DNA of 64,000 nucleotides from Rhodococcoides fascians A25f (GCF_000760935.2 NZ_CP049744.1:1763501-1827500); one strand, 5' to 3'; counted from the stretch's first letter, positions 15,836 to 25,709 are shown. A program made the numbers and translations. The notes: generated by a model not told the origin, from the letters alone.

Positions 15836-17623
15836 CTACGAGTAGATGGCCTCGATGTCGCTGCCACGCTCGGAGTGGATGATGTTGCGCTTGAGCTTCA
15901 TCGTCGGGGTGAGCTCTCCGGTTTCGACGGTGAAGTCGTTCTCGAGGATCGTGTACTTCTTGATCTGCTCGGGGTTCGAGACCTTCTTGTTGGCCTCGGC
16001 CACGGCCTTGTCGATCTCGGCGACGAGGTCGGCGTTCTTCGACAGCTCCGAGAACGGGATGTCGGCAGAGAGGCTGTGGCGTTCGAGCCAGCCCGGCAGT
16101 GCCTCGGGATCGAGGGTGATCAGCGCACCGATGAACGGCTTGGCGTCGCCGACGACGAGGCACTGACTGATGATCGCGTTGGCGCGCAGGGCGTCCTCGA
16201 GCACCGCGGGAGCGACGTTCTTGCCACCCGCGGTGACGATGATTTCCTTCTTGCGGCCGGTGATCGAGACGAAGCCCTCCTGGTCGATCGATCCGAGATC
16301 GCCGGTGTGGAACCAGCCGTCGACGATCGCTTCGGCGGTGGCCTTCTCGTTGTGCCAGTAGCCGCTGAACACCACCGGGCCCTTGAGCAGCAGTTCGCCG
16401 TCCTCGGCGACCTTGACCGCGTGGCCGTCGATGGGCTTGCCGACGGTGCCGACGCGCTGTTCCTTGGTGGTGTTGACGGTGACTGCCGCGCTGGTCTCGG
16501 TCAGTCCGTAGCCCTCGTAGACCGGGACGCCCGCGCCGCGGAAGAAGTGGCCGAGGCGAGCGCCGAGCGGGCCGCCGCCCGAGACCGCACGATCGCAGTT
16601 GCCGCCGAGGGCGGCCCGCAACTTGGAGTAGACGAGCTTGTCGAACACCGTGTGCTTGAGGTTCAGGACCAGGCCTGCGCCGCCCTTCTCCTGGGCCTCA
16701 CTCCACTCGATGGCCGTCGCGGCGGCCTTGTCGAAGATGCTGCCCTTGCCGCCGTCGTGTGCCTTCTGCTTGGCCGAGTTGTAGACCTTCTCGAACACGC
16801 GCGGCACCGAGAGAATGAAGTTCGGCTTGAAGACGGCGAACTGATCCACCAGTGTCGATACGTCCGAGGTGTGGCCCACGGTCACCTTCGACTCGAACGA
16901 GCCGAACGACACCGCGCGGGCGAACACGTGCGCCATCGGGAGGAACATCAGTGTGCGGTTGCCCTCGCGCATGGAGTCGTGCAGGGCGATCTGGGTGGCC
17001 TGGACCTCGGCGTAGAAGTTCGCATGCGTGAGCTGCACACCCTTGGGGCGGCCGGTGGTGCCCGAGGTGTAGATCAGGGTGGCGGGGGAGGCGGCGGTGA
17101 CCTGGTGCCGACGGGTGTGCACGTCCTCGTCGCTGACTCCCGCGCCGCGGGTGGTCAGCTCGTCGATGGCACCGTCGTCGATCTGGAGTACCTCACGCAG
17201 GTCGGCGGCACCGTCGGTGACGTCCTTCAGGTTGGAGACGTGGGACGCGGTCTCGACGATCAGCAACTTGGTCGCCGAGTCCTCGAGGATCCACTGGGCC
17301 TGATCGGCCGACGAGGTCTCGTAGATCGCGACGGTGCATCCGCCCGCGGTCCAGATGGCGTAGTCGAGAACGACCCATTCGTAGCGCGTCGCGCTGAGAA
17401 TCGCGACGCGGTCGCCGAGTTCGATGCCCGATGCGATCAGGCCTTTGGCTACGGCGGTGACCTCTTTGGCGAACTGGCCCGCTGTGACGTCGGTCCAGGT
17501 GCCGTTCACGAGTCGCTGGAACGGTACGAGGTTCGGCGATTCTTTTTCGTACCGGAAAACGGTGTCGGCCATGGAAGCGTCGTCGGGAATGGTGAACGAC
17601 GCCGGCACAGAATATTCGCGCAC
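15836..17623 (-). CDS. fadD15: Long-chain fatty-acid--CoA ligase (FadD15-like)
   Basis: A 595-residue ANL-superfamily adenylating enzyme that activates long-chain fatty acids as acyl-AMP and then acyl-CoA. The P-loop YTSGTTGRPKG (about 190-200), the VYEGYGLTE motif, the GWFHTGD motif and the C-terminal GRKKEIIVTAGGKN hinge/lysine region are all present. Length and sequence style match FadD15 of mycobacteria, a housekeeping long-chain acyl-CoA synthetase. Start is GTG 17623 (MREYSVPASF). It stands alone between a terminator and the divergent RNA helicase gene; the 276-bp upstream region shows no TACC-type dyad. Confidence 0.92.
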   Translation of the reverse strand: MREYSVPASFTIPDDASMADTVFRYEKESPNLVPFQRLVNGTWTDVTAGQFAKEVTAVAKGLIASGIELGDRVAILSATRYEWVVLDYAIWTAGGCTVAIYETSSADQAQWILEDSATKLLIVETASHVSNLKDVTDGAADLREVLQIDDGAIDELTTRGAGVSDEDVHTRRHQVTAASPATLIYTSGTTGRPKGVQLTHANFYAEVQATQIALHDSMREGNRTLMFLPMAHVFARAVSFGSFESKVTVGHTSDVSTLVDQFAVFKPNFILSVPRVFEKVYNSAKQKAHDGGKGSIFDKAAATAIEWSEAQEKGGAGLVLNLKHTVFDKLVYSKLRAALGGNCDRAVSGGGPLGARLGHFFRGAGVPVYEGYGLTETSAAVTVNTTKEQRVGTVGKPIDGHAVKVAEDGELLLKGPVVFSGYWHNEKATAEAIVDGWFHTGDLGSIDQEGFVSITGRKKEIIVTAGGKNVAPAVLEDALRANAIISQCLVVGDAKPFIGALITLDPEALPGWLERHSLSADIPFSELSKNADLVAEIDKAVAEANKKVSNPEQIKKYTILENDFTVETGELTPTMKLKRNIIHSERGSDIEAIYS

Positions 17624-17899
17624 TGCTGGACCCCTTACGGAAAAATAGCGTGGTAGTTGTGCATTTCATCACACCCCGGTCCGTAACGCACCACCGAGGG
17701 TGTCCGGTTTGTGAATTTTTGGTCGGCTCAGGGGGAGTTGAGTGTGACTCGGAGTACAACTTAACCGTCCGCAGCCGCCCCTCGCCGCCGGGTCGTGTCT
17801 GTGAGGCTGCTCGCACGAGGTGTCGGTGGCACCGTTTTCGTCACCTGATCAGCGTAGAAGGGGTCGCTGGGGTCGAGCAGGTACTAAACTCGGCGATAT

Positions 17900-19708
17900 A
17901 TGAGCACTTCAGAATCTGATCAGGATGCCGCCGTGACGTCTGACGAGACGAGTTCGACCCCTCCCGTCCAGGGCCACGCAGGTGAGTCGCCTTCGACGAC
18001 GGATGACGACATCACCTTTGCCGATCTCGGAATAGACGAGCGGGTCCTGAAGGCCCTGCGCGACGTCGGTTACGAGAGCCCGTCGCCGATTCAGGCGGCC
18101 ACCATTCCACCGTTGATGGCGGGCAACGACGTCGTCGGCCTCGCGCAGACCGGAACCGGTAAGACCGCGGCGTTCGCGGTGCCGATCCTGTCTCGTCTCG
18201 ACGTCTCGCGTCGGGTGCCGCAGGCATTGGTGCTCGCCCCGACGCGCGAGCTGGCACTCCAGGTCGCCGAGGCGTTCGGCAAATACGCCACCCATATCCC
18301 CGGCCTGCACATTCTGCCGATCTACGGCGGCCAGGCGTACGGCATTCAGCTGTCCGGCCTGCGCAAGGGTGCCCAGATCATCGTCGGTACACCGGGCCGT
18401 GTGATCGACCACCTCGAGAAGGGCACGCTCGACCTGTCCGGGCTCGAATACCTCGTGCTCGACGAGGCCGACGAGATGCTCAAGATGGGTTTCCAGGAGG
18501 ACGTCGAGCGCATCCTGTCCGACACTCCCGAGTACAAGCAGGTCGCGTTGTTCTCGGCGACGATGCCGGCAGCGATTCGCAAGATCTCCAAGCAGTATCT
18601 GCACGACCCGGTGGAGATCACCGTCAAGACCAAGACGTCGACGGCACCGAACATCACCCAGCGCTACGTGCAGGTTGCCCATCAGCGCAAGCTCGAGGCG
18701 CTGACTCGAATCTTCGAGGTCGAAGAGTTCGAGGCCATGATCATGTTCGTGCGCACCAAGCAGGCCACCGAGGAGCTCGCCGAGAAACTGCGCGCACGGG
18801 GCTTCTCGGCCGCGGCAATCAACGGTGACATCGTGCAGGCTCAGCGTGAGCGCACCATCGGCCAGCTCAAGAACGGCCAGATCGACATTCTGGTGGCCAC
18901 CGACGTGGCTGCTCGCGGTCTCGACGTCGACCGGATCTCGCACGTCATCAACTACGACATCCCGCACGACACCGAGTCCTACGTGCACCGCATCGGTCGC
19001 ACCGGCCGAGCGGGTCGCGCCGGTCAGGCTCTGTTGTTCGTCGCGCCCCGGGAGCGTCACCTGCTCAAGGCCATCGAACGTGCGACGCGTCAGCCCATCA
19101 CCGAGATGCAGTTACCCAGCGTCGACGACGTCAATGCGCAGCGCGTGACGAAGTTCAAGGACTCCATCACCGAGAGCCTCGGCAACGAGAATCTGGCTCT
19201 GTTCCGCCGTCTCATCGAGGACTACGAGCGCGAGCACGACGTGCCGTTGGTCGACATCGCAGCAGCGCTGGCCATCCAGTCGCGCGACGGCGAAGCGTTC
19301 CTGCTCAAGCCCGAGCCGCCTGCCCCGCCGCGGGCACCCCGTGAGCCTCGCGAACCGCGTCCCCCTCGCACGTTCGACGAGGATGCGGCCAGCTCGCATC
19401 ACCGCAAGACGGGCCAGGAGATGGCGACGTACCGCATCAGCGTCGGAAAGCGTCATCACGTCGCTCCCGGTGCCATCGTCGGTGCCATCGCCAACGAAGG
19501 CGGACTGCGCCGAAGCGACTTCGGGCACATCAGCATTCGCCCCGATCACTCGCTGGTCGAGCTACCGGCCGACCTCGCCGACGAGACGGTCGAGGCATTG
19601 CGCCGAACCCGCATCAGTGGCGTGCTGATTCAGTTGCAGCCCGACTCCGGTCCTCCCGGACGCAGCGGCGGGCCGCGCGGCGGCGGGAAGTTCAAGGGTA
19701 GGCGCTAG
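17900..19708 (+). CDS. deaD: DEAD-box RNA helicase (DeaD/CsdA-like)
   Basis: A 602-residue ATP-dependent RNA helicase. After a ~35-residue acidic Ser/Thr-rich head come the Q motif (SPSPIQ near 60-65), Walker A AQTGTGK (82-88), DEAD near 188, SAT (LFSATMP), motif V TDVAARGLDVD and motif VI HRIGRTGRAG. A C-terminal DbpA-type RNA-binding domain (about 505-585, RISVGKRHHVAPG...VLIQL) and a basic Gly/Arg tail suggest binding to rRNA or structured mRNA, in ribosome assembly or cold adaptation. ATG 17900 is used; the ribosome site is weak. A palindromic hairpin follows at 19716. Confidence 0.94.
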   Translation: MSTSESDQDAAVTSDETSSTPPVQGHAGESPSTTDDDITFADLGIDERVLKALRDVGYESPSPIQAATIPPLMAGNDVVGLAQTGTGKTAAFAVPILSRLDVSRRVPQALVLAPTRELALQVAEAFGKYATHIPGLHILPIYGGQAYGIQLSGLRKGAQIIVGTPGRVIDHLEKGTLDLSGLEYLVLDEADEMLKMGFQEDVERILSDTPEYKQVALFSATMPAAIRKISKQYLHDPVEITVKTKTSTAPNITQRYVQVAHQRKLEALTRIFEVEEFEAMIMFVRTKQATEELAEKLRARGFSAAAINGDIVQAQRERTIGQLKNGQIDILVATDVAARGLDVDRISHVINYDIPHDTESYVHRIGRTGRAGRAGQALLFVAPRERHLLKAIERATRQPITEMQLPSVDDVNAQRVTKFKDSITESLGNENLALFRRLIEDYEREHDVPLVDIAAALAIQSRDGEAFLLKPEPPAPPRAPREPREPRPPRTFDEDAASSHHRKTGQEMATYRISVGKRHHVAPGAIVGAIANEGGLRRSDFGHISIRPDHSLVELPADLADETVEALRRTRISGVLIQLQPDSGPPGRSGGPRGGGKFKGRR

Positions 19709-19715
19709 CGCGCAC

Positions 19716-19755
19716 GTGCGCGGCAACTCGTAGCCCACTACGAGTTTCCGCGCAC
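19716..19755. terminator. Palindromic hairpin after deaD (dispersed element, copy 1)
   Basis: Arms GTGCGCGG-C-AACTCGTAG (19716-19733) and CTACGAGTT-T-CCGCGCAC (19738-19755) pair with one C/T mismatch around a CCCA loop. Placed 8 nt after the deaD stop, it can terminate deaD. Its inner AACTCG...CTACGA...GTTT layout is shared with the hairpin at 23380-23425. Confidence 0.75.
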
Positions 19756-19806
19756 GACCTCGAGGTCGAGCGTTTGGTGGCCGAGGCCGCGGGTATCCAG
19801 CCGCAC

Positions 19807-20307
19807 ATGACCCACGTCACTCTGCGTGTCAACGGCACCGATCGCGAGATCGACTGCGACACCCGAACCACCCTGCTCGACGCATTGCGAGAGAACCTCG
19901 ATCTCATCGGGGCCAAGAAGGGGTGCGATCACGGGCAGTGCGGTGCCTGCACCGTTCTGGTCGAGGGTCGCCGGATCAATAGCTGCCTGACGTTCGCTGT
20001 CGCGCAGCAGGATCGCGAGATCACCACGGTCGAGGGGTTGTCCGACGGCGACACGCTGCACCCGGTGCAACAGGCCTTCGTCGATCGTGACGCGTTCCAG
20101 TGCGGGTACTGCACGTCCGGGCAGATCTGCTCGGCGGTCGCGGTGATCGAAGAGGCCAAGCAGGGATGGCCCAGTGCCGTCACCGAGGACCTCGAGGCCA
20201 CCGACGTCGAACTCGATTCCGGCGAAGTACGAGAACGTATGAGCGGCAACCTCTGTCGCTGCGGTGCGTACGCCAACATCGTTCCGGCCGTCCAGGACGC
20301 ATCGTGA
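19807..20307 (+). CDS. Molybdenum aldehyde/xanthine dehydrogenase, 2Fe-2S subunit
   Basis: A 166-residue iron-sulfur subunit of a three-subunit xanthine-oxidase-family enzyme. The plant-ferredoxin-type cluster ligands are C40, C45, C48 and C60; the second cluster uses C99, C102, C150 and C152. It relays electrons from the molybdenum site to FAD. ATG 19807 (MTHVTLRVNG) is preferred over an in-frame GTG-like start 33 nt upstream. Unlike E. coli PaoA it has no Tat signal, so the complex should be cytoplasmic. The stop overlaps the GTG start of the next subunit by 4 nt. Confidence 0.93.
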   Translation: MTHVTLRVNGTDREIDCDTRTTLLDALRENLDLIGAKKGCDHGQCGACTVLVEGRRINSCLTFAVAQQDREITTVEGLSDGDTLHPVQQAFVDRDAFQCGYCTSGQICSAVAVIEEAKQGWPSAVTEDLEATDVELDSGEVRERMSGNLCRCGAYANIVPAVQDAS

Positions 20308-21317
20308 AGACCTTCGAGTACGACGCCGCTACCGCGGTCGACGACGCAGTGGCCCGCCTCGCCCGGGACGAGCACGCGATGGTGCTCGGCGGAGGAACCA
20401 ACCTCGTCGATCTGATGAAGCTCGGGGTGTCGAGCCCGTCGACTCTGATCGATGTGACGCGATTGCCGTTGCACGACATCGAGGTGATCGCCGACGGTTC
20501 CCTGCGTATCGGTGCGGCCGTGACCAACAGCGACCTCGCCGTGCATCCGGTGGTGCGCCAGCGCTACCCGGTGCTCTCGCGGGCGGTGCTCTCCGGTGCG
20601 TCGGGTCAACTACGCAACATGGCGACCACCGGCGGAAACCTGTTCCAGCGCACTCGGTGTGTGTATTTCATGGACTCTTCGAAGCCGTGCAACAAGCGCG
20701 AACCAGGCTCGGGCTGCCCTGCGCGCACGGGTGAACACCGAAACCTGGCCATTCTCGGGGCTTCGCAGGCCTGCGTGGCGACGCACCCCTCGGATATGGC
20801 GGTTGCGCTGTCGGCACTCGATGCGAGCATCGTCGTTCGCGGAGTCGACGGCGAACGTGTTCTCGCGATCGACGACTTCTTCAGGCTCCCAGGGGACGAG
20901 CCTGAGCGCGACAACACGGTGGCTCGGGACGAGATCGTCACGGCGATAGAGATTCCGAAGCCGGCCGACACCGCCGTCTCCACCTACCGCAAGGTGCGGG
21001 ATCGGCAGTCCTACGCATTCGCGGTCGCCTCGGTTGCCGCTGTTCTCGACGTCGAGGACGGAATCGTGCGCGGAGTGTCGATCGCGTTGGGCGGCGTCGC
21101 GCACAAGCCGTGGCGAGCGCACACCGCCGAACACGCGCTGTTGGGCACGGCCGCCGAGGAGGCGTCGTTCCGGCGGGCCGTGGCGCTCGAGCTCGATGCA
21201 GCAGAGCCGTTACGCGACAACGCGTTCAAGATTCCGCTGGTGATCAATCTGGTTGCCCGCACTCTGGTCGAACTCGTGGAATCGAGCGCTACGAAAGAAA
21301 TGGGAGACCGATCATGA
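20304..21317 (+). CDS. Molybdenum aldehyde/xanthine dehydrogenase, FAD subunit
   Basis: A 337-residue FAD-binding subunit with FAD-contact segments VLGGGTNLVDLMK (27-39) and ATTGGNLFQRTRC (near 105-117), and the CO-dehydrogenase flavoprotein C-terminal domain. A stretch with RCVYFMDSSKPC and GSGCPA contains the extra cysteines that bind a 4Fe-4S cluster in PaoB-type subunits, placing this enzyme with the YagTSR/PaoABC class rather than classical xanthine dehydrogenases. GTG 20304 overlaps the previous stop (GTGA) and its own stop overlaps the next ATG (ATGA), so the three genes are translationally coupled. Confidence 0.92.
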   Translation: MKTFEYDAATAVDDAVARLARDEHAMVLGGGTNLVDLMKLGVSSPSTLIDVTRLPLHDIEVIADGSLRIGAAVTNSDLAVHPVVRQRYPVLSRAVLSGASGQLRNMATTGGNLFQRTRCVYFMDSSKPCNKREPGSGCPARTGEHRNLAILGASQACVATHPSDMAVALSALDASIVVRGVDGERVLAIDDFFRLPGDEPERDNTVARDEIVTAIEIPKPADTAVSTYRKVRDRQSYAFAVASVAAVLDVEDGIVRGVSIALGGVAHKPWRAHTAEHALLGTAAEEASFRRAVALELDAAEPLRDNAFKIPLVINLVARTLVELVESSATKEMGDRS

Positions 21318-23386
21318 CGGCCTCGATCGGACAGTCGATTCGGCGTACCGAGTCCATCGCCAAGGTCACCGGTAGGGCGCGCTACGCCGCCGAACAGCCG
21401 CCGGCCGTCGGGCAGTTGTATGCCTGGTACGTGCCCGCAACAGTTCCCGCCGGGACGGTCGAACACGTCGAACTCGGTGCCGACTCCTCGGTGCACGCCG
21501 TCCTGTGGCACGGCAACGCCGAGAAGCTCGGCGAGGTCGAGGACGCCGAACTGCATGTGCTGCAGTCGAATACCGTTGCCTATCGCGGTCAGATCGTGGC
21601 CGTCGTCGTGGCCGACACCCTCCAGGATGCCCGCGCCGCCGCAGCCGGCGTGCAGGTGCGGTACGGCGATGTTCGCTCACCCGACAACACGCTGACCGCC
21701 GAGCACAGCTCGCTGTACGCGCCCGAATCCGTCAACGCAGGGTTCCCCACCGATGTCACGGTCGGCGATCCGGATGCTGCGTTGGGGACGGCCGAGCACG
21801 TGATCGACAGCTGGTACTCGACGGCTCCGATGCACAACAGTCCTATGGAGCCGCATGCCACCACGGCGCAGTGGTCCGATGACGTTCTGACACTGTGGGA
21901 TTCGACGCAGGCACCGTCGGGCGTTCAAGGTGATCTGGCTACGGCGTTCGGTCTCGAACCCGAGAACGTTCGCGTGATCGCAGAGAACGTCGGCGGCGGA
22001 TTCGGAGCGAAGGGCAGCACTCGGCCCAATGCGGTCCTCGCCGCGATGGCTGCGCGGGCCACCGGCAAGACCGTCAAGCTGGTCCTGCCGAGGCAGGCGC
22101 TGTTCGATGTCGTCGGATACCGCACCCCGACGCTCAATCATGTTCGCCTGGGTGCTGATTCGAGCGGCGCACTGACGGCGATCGCGCACGATTCGTTTCA
22201 GCAGACCAGTACGATCTTCGAGTTCTGCGAGCAGACCTCGGAATCGACTCGGCACATCTACGCGGCGCCGAACCGTCGCACAACCCACCGACTCGCGAAG
22301 CTGGACGTCGGAACGCCGCGATGGATGCGGGCACCCGGCGAAGCGCCCGGCATGTTCGCCGTCGAAACGGCCATCGACGAGCTGGCCGAGGCCACCGGAA
22401 TCGACCCGATCGAGTTGCGCATTCGCAACGAGCCCGCCGTCGACCCTGCGAGCGGGAACCCGTTCAGCTCACGCAGCGTGGTGCAATGCCTACGCGAGGG
22501 TGCCGAGAAGTTCGGCTGGGACCGTCGGGTCTCGACGCCGGGACAGCGTAGAGAAGACAACGTCCTGGTGGGCATGGGGGTCGCGACGGCCAGCTACCCG
22601 GTGCTGATTTCGCCGAGTACTGCGGCGGCGCGAGTGGAGCAGGACGGCACGATCACGGTGTCCGTCGCTGCGTCGGACATCGGTACCGGTGCGCGGACCG
22701 TGCTGCGACAGATTGCCGCCGACGCTCTCGAAGTCGACGCGGATACCGTCACACTCGAACTCGGCGACAGCGCACTGCCGAAAGCGCCTGGTGCCGGCGG
22801 CTCCTCGGGTACCTCGTCGTGGGGCTGGGCCGTCACCAAGGTGTGTCACGAGCTGAAATCCCAGGGTTCCTACGAGCCGGGCAACTCGGCCGAGGCCGAT
22901 ACGACCGATGACGTGGAGGGGCAGAAGGAGCTGGCGCGCATGGCTTTCGGCGCTCAGTTCGCCGAGGTTGCCGTGGACATCGACACCGGTGAGGTACGGG
23001 TGCGTCGGATGCTCGGGGTGTTCGGCATCGGCGCGGTGATGAATCCACGGCTGGCTCGGTCTCAGCTCATCGGCGGCATGACGTTCGGGCTCGGGATGGC
23101 GCTGATGGAAAGTGGCATCGTCGATCACGAGTTCGGCGGGTTCGCCAACCACGATCTCGCCGAGTATCACATCCCGGCGTGTGCGGACGTCACCGATCTC
23201 GAGGCCGTGTGGATCGACGAGGTCGATACGGAACTCGCGCCGATGGGCGGCAAGGGAATCGGTGAGATCGGTGCGGTCGGTTCCTCGGCGGCCATCGGTA
23301 ATGCGGTCTACAACGCCACCGGCGTCCGAGTCCGCGACCTGCCGATCACCCTGGACAAGGTGCTAGAGCGGCTTCGCCGCATGTGA
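21314..23386 (+). CDS. Molybdenum aldehyde/xanthine dehydrogenase, catalytic Mo subunit
   Basis: A 690-residue molybdopterin subunit. Expected features are present: the N-terminal aldehyde oxidase a/b hammerhead, NVGGGFGAKG for cofactor contacts (near 220), RAPGEAPGMFAVE (near 340), and the catalytic Glu in GGKGIGEIGAVGSSAAIGNAV close to the C-terminus. It hydroxylates an aldehyde or N-heterocycle using water; the PaoC-like character favours aromatic aldehydes, but the substrate is not proven. No XdhC/PaoD-type chaperone is encoded in the operon. ATG 21314 overlaps the previous stop. A hairpin overlaps its own stop codon. Confidence 0.92.
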   Translation: MTASIGQSIRRTESIAKVTGRARYAAEQPPAVGQLYAWYVPATVPAGTVEHVELGADSSVHAVLWHGNAEKLGEVEDAELHVLQSNTVAYRGQIVAVVVADTLQDARAAAAGVQVRYGDVRSPDNTLTAEHSSLYAPESVNAGFPTDVTVGDPDAALGTAEHVIDSWYSTAPMHNSPMEPHATTAQWSDDVLTLWDSTQAPSGVQGDLATAFGLEPENVRVIAENVGGGFGAKGSTRPNAVLAAMAARATGKTVKLVLPRQALFDVVGYRTPTLNHVRLGADSSGALTAIAHDSFQQTSTIFEFCEQTSESTRHIYAAPNRRTTHRLAKLDVGTPRWMRAPGEAPGMFAVETAIDELAEATGIDPIELRIRNEPAVDPASGNPFSSRSVVQCLREGAEKFGWDRRVSTPGQRREDNVLVGMGVATASYPVLISPSTAAARVEQDGTITVSVAASDIGTGARTVLRQIAADALEVDADTVTLELGDSALPKAPGAGGSSGTSSWGWAVTKVCHELKSQGSYEPGNSAEADTTDDVEGQKELARMAFGAQFAEVAVDIDTGEVRVRRMLGVFGIGAVMNPRLARSQLIGGMTFGLGMALMESGIVDHEFGGFANHDLAEYHIPACADVTDLEAVWIDEVDTELAPMGGKGIGEIGAVGSSAAIGNAVYNATGVRVRDLPITLDKVLERLRRM

Positions 23387-23425
23387 GTGGAAACTCGACC
23401 CCTGCTACGAAGTTTTACTCACATG
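23380..23425. terminator. Palindromic hairpin after the Mo operon (dispersed element, copy 2)
   Basis: CATGTGAGT (23380-23388) pairs with ACTCACATG (23417-23425), and AAACT (23391-23395) with AGTTT (23411-23415); a 15-nt loop contains CTACGA. It overlaps the dehydrogenase stop and lies 12 nt from the convergent ATPase stop, so it can act on both strands. Core words resemble the 19716 hairpin. Confidence 0.7.
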
Positions 23426-23436
23426 CGCGTAGCGCT

Positions 23437-24183
23437 CTAGGCCAATATCCGCTGCAGGAACTGCCGGGTACGGGGCTCCGTCGGATTCACGAGCACCTGC
23501 TCCGGCGTGCCGCGTTCGAGGACGACGCCGTTCTCGATGAACAGCACCTGATCGGCGACCTGCTGCGCGAAGCGGATTTCGTGCGTCACGATCACCATCG
23601 TCCAGCCTTCGGCGGCAAGGCTTTTGATGACGGCCAGCACTTCGCCCACGAGTTCGGGATCGAGGGCCGAGGTGGGCTCGTCGAACAGCATTAGTTTGGG
23701 GTGCAGGGCGAGGGCGCGAGCAATTCCGACGCGCTGTTGCTGGCCGCCGGAGAGCTGGAACGGGTATTGATCGGACTTGGCGTCGAGGCCGATCTGGTCG
23801 AGGATTGCGTGTGCATCGCGAATGGCGTCGTCCTTGGCGCGCTTCTGCACGATCACCGGTCCCTCGATGATGTTCTGCAGCACCGTCTTGTGCGGAAACA
23901 GGTTGTGGCTCTGGAACACCATGCCACTCTGGGCGCGGAAGTGACGCAGTTGCGGCGCGCCGACGGGCTGAGCGAAATCCACCGACACGTCGCCGATTCG
24001 GATGACCCCTGCGTCGGCTCGGTCGAGTGCGTTCAACGTGCGAAGCACCGTGGTCTTGCCGGATCCGGACGGCCCGATGATGACGGTGACCGTCCCGGAC
24101 GGAACGGTGAACGAGATGTCCTTCAGCACCTCGAGTGGCCCGAACGACTTCTTCAGAGCGGAAACTTCCAGCAGGTCTGTCAT
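23437..24183 (-). CDS. Polar amino acid ABC transporter, ATP-binding protein
   Basis: A 248-residue ABC ATPase of the GlnQ/HisP type. Walker [10 protein letters not shown], signature [15 protein letters not shown], Walker [15 protein letters not shown] and the switch His (VIVTHE) are intact. It energises import through the adjoining binding protein-permease fusion. ATG 24183 overlaps the permease stop by 4 nt; the longer frame to 24810 is a shadow inside the permease gene. It is the last gene of a four-gene minus-strand unit: phosphatase, RidA, permease fusion, ATPase. Confidence 0.94.
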   Translation of the reverse strand: MTDLLEVSALKKSFGPLEVLKDISFTVPSGTVTVIIGPSGSGKTTVLRTLNALDRADAGVIRIGDVSVDFAQPVGAPQLRHFRAQSGMVFQSHNLFPHKTVLQNIIEGPVIVQKRAKDDAIRDAHAILDQIGLDAKSDQYPFQLSGGQQQRVGIARALALHPKLMLFDEPTSALDPELVGEVLAVIKSLAAEGWTMVIVTHEIRFAQQVADQVLFIENGVVLERGTPEQVLVNPTEPRTRQFLQRILA

Positions 24184-25670
24184 TTCGCCACGTACCTGTC
24201 GAGTCGGACTTCGAGCTTGCCTTGGAAGAACGAGAGAACGATGCAGATCAGCCAGTAGTAGAGCGCTGCAACGGAGTAGAGGGTGAAGAAGTCGAAGGTC
24301 GGTGCCGCCGCGAGTTGCGCGACGCGCAGCAGCTCGGTCACCAGGATGGTCGACGCGAGCGAGGTGTCCTTGACCAGCGAGATCAGCGTGTTCGACAACG
24401 GTGGTACCGCGGTGCGTAGTGCTTGCGGAAGCACGATGCGCTGCAACGTGGTTCGGTATCCCATGCCGATGGTCTGCGCGGCCTCCCATTGTCCCTTGGG
24501 CACGCTCAGTATCGCGGCACGGATGACCTCGGCGGCATAACCACCGACGTTCAACGAGAACGCGACCACTGCGGCCGGGAACGGTGAGATCACGATGCCG
24601 AACTGCGGTAGCCCGTAGAAGATGATGAACAGTTGCAGCAGTAGGGGAGTGCCGCGAATGATCGAGACGTAGAACCGAGCGACTGCGGCGAGCGGCTTCA
24701 TCGACGAGATTCGAGCCAACGCGACCGCGAGGGCGATGACGAGTCCGACGACAAAACTGATGGCCGTCAACGGAATGGTCATGGTGACAGTGGCTTTCAG
24801 CATCGGCCACAGGTTGTCGAGCACCAACTGCATTTTCGACGGTGCAGTGGTTCCCGCGTCCTCGCTCACGGGGACCTCGGTGTCGGCCGTCGGAGCGGCG
24901 ACGTCGCTACCGAAGTACTTGTTCGAGATCTCGGCGATGGTGCCGTTCTCGCGCAGCGTGTCGACGGCCGTATCGACCTCGTCCATCAGGCCGCTGTTCT
25001 TGCGGGCCACGAAGGATTGCAGTGTCGTGTCCCCGGTCTCGCCGGCGATTTTCACACCGGTATCGCCGGTCTGCTGTAGGTATTCGGCGATCGCAAGGGA
25101 GTCGTTGACGGTGGCGTCGACGCGGCCGTCCTTGACGAGGGTGACGGCCTGGACGAATCCCTCGACGGCTTCGACGTTGGCTCCTGCGTTCGCCGCGACC
25201 TCGGCCCAGTTGCTCGTCGAGGATTGGGCGGTGGTCTTGCCTGCCAGGTCGGCCAGAGTCGAAATAGTGGAGTCGTCTGCAGCGGTGAGGATCTGACCTT
25301 CCGACACCGTGTAGGGCGTGGACAGGTCGTATGCCGATTGCCGGGCCGGGGTGATCGAGACCTGGTTGGCGATGAGGTCGAATCGCTGGGATTGCAGGCC
25401 GGCGAATATCGAATCGAACGGGGTCTGCACGAAGTCGACACGCACCCCCAATTCGGCACCGACTGCGGTGATCACGTCGATGTCGTACCCGGTGAGCTGC
25501 CCGTCCGCGCCCTGATAGCTGAACGGGCTGTAGGTGCCTTCGGTGCCGACCACCAGCACCCCGTCGTCGCGGACGCGGTCCAGCAACGACTGCGAGGACG
25601 AGCTGCATCCGGACAACCCCAGTATGGCGATCAGAATCGCGACCAGAGCAAGGGTAGATCTGCGCACCAT
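24180..25670 (-). CDS. Amino acid ABC transporter: fused substrate-binding lipoprotein and permease
   Basis: A 496-residue single chain carrying two normally separate parts. Residues 1-22 form a lipoprotein signal with lipobox LSGC (C22). Residues ~30-255 are a family-3 periplasmic binding domain ([16 protein letters not shown], then GYDIDVI) for polar or sulfur amino acids. After a Thr/Pro-rich linker, residues ~275-496 are a HisM/GlnP-type permease with about five helices and the EAA-like loop [25 protein letters not shown]. The lipid anchor plus helices would keep the binding domain tethered to the pore. Start is ATG 25670. Confidence 0.93.
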   Translation of the reverse strand: MVRRSTLALVAILIAILGLSGCSSSSQSLLDRVRDDGVLVVGTEGTYSPFSYQGADGQLTGYDIDVITAVGAELGVRVDFVQTPFDSIFAGLQSQRFDLIANQVSITPARQSAYDLSTPYTVSEGQILTAADDSTISTLADLAGKTTAQSSTSNWAEVAANAGANVEAVEGFVQAVTLVKDGRVDATVNDSLAIAEYLQQTGDTGVKIAGETGDTTLQSFVARKNSGLMDEVDTAVDTLRENGTIAEISNKYFGSDVAAPTADTEVPVSEDAGTTAPSKMQLVLDNLWPMLKATVTMTIPLTAISFVVGLVIALAVALARISSMKPLAAVARFYVSIIRGTPLLLQLFIIFYGLPQFGIVISPFPAAVVAFSLNVGGYAAEVIRAAILSVPKGQWEAAQTIGMGYRTTLQRIVLPQALRTAVPPLSNTLISLVKDTSLASTILVTELLRVAQLAAAPTFDFFTLYSVAALYYWLICIVLSFFQGKLEVRLDRYVAK

Positions 25671-25709
25671 CCGCGCCTGCTTTCACCGTAACTACGAGTG
25701 CTCCGAAAC

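Noticed and set aside
15827..17656. A 609-codon plus-strand frame opposite the acyl-CoA ligase
   Set aside because: Composition (Asp/Val/Leu/Gly repeats) is typical of the antisense of a high-GC gene; the minus strand has complete ANL motifs.
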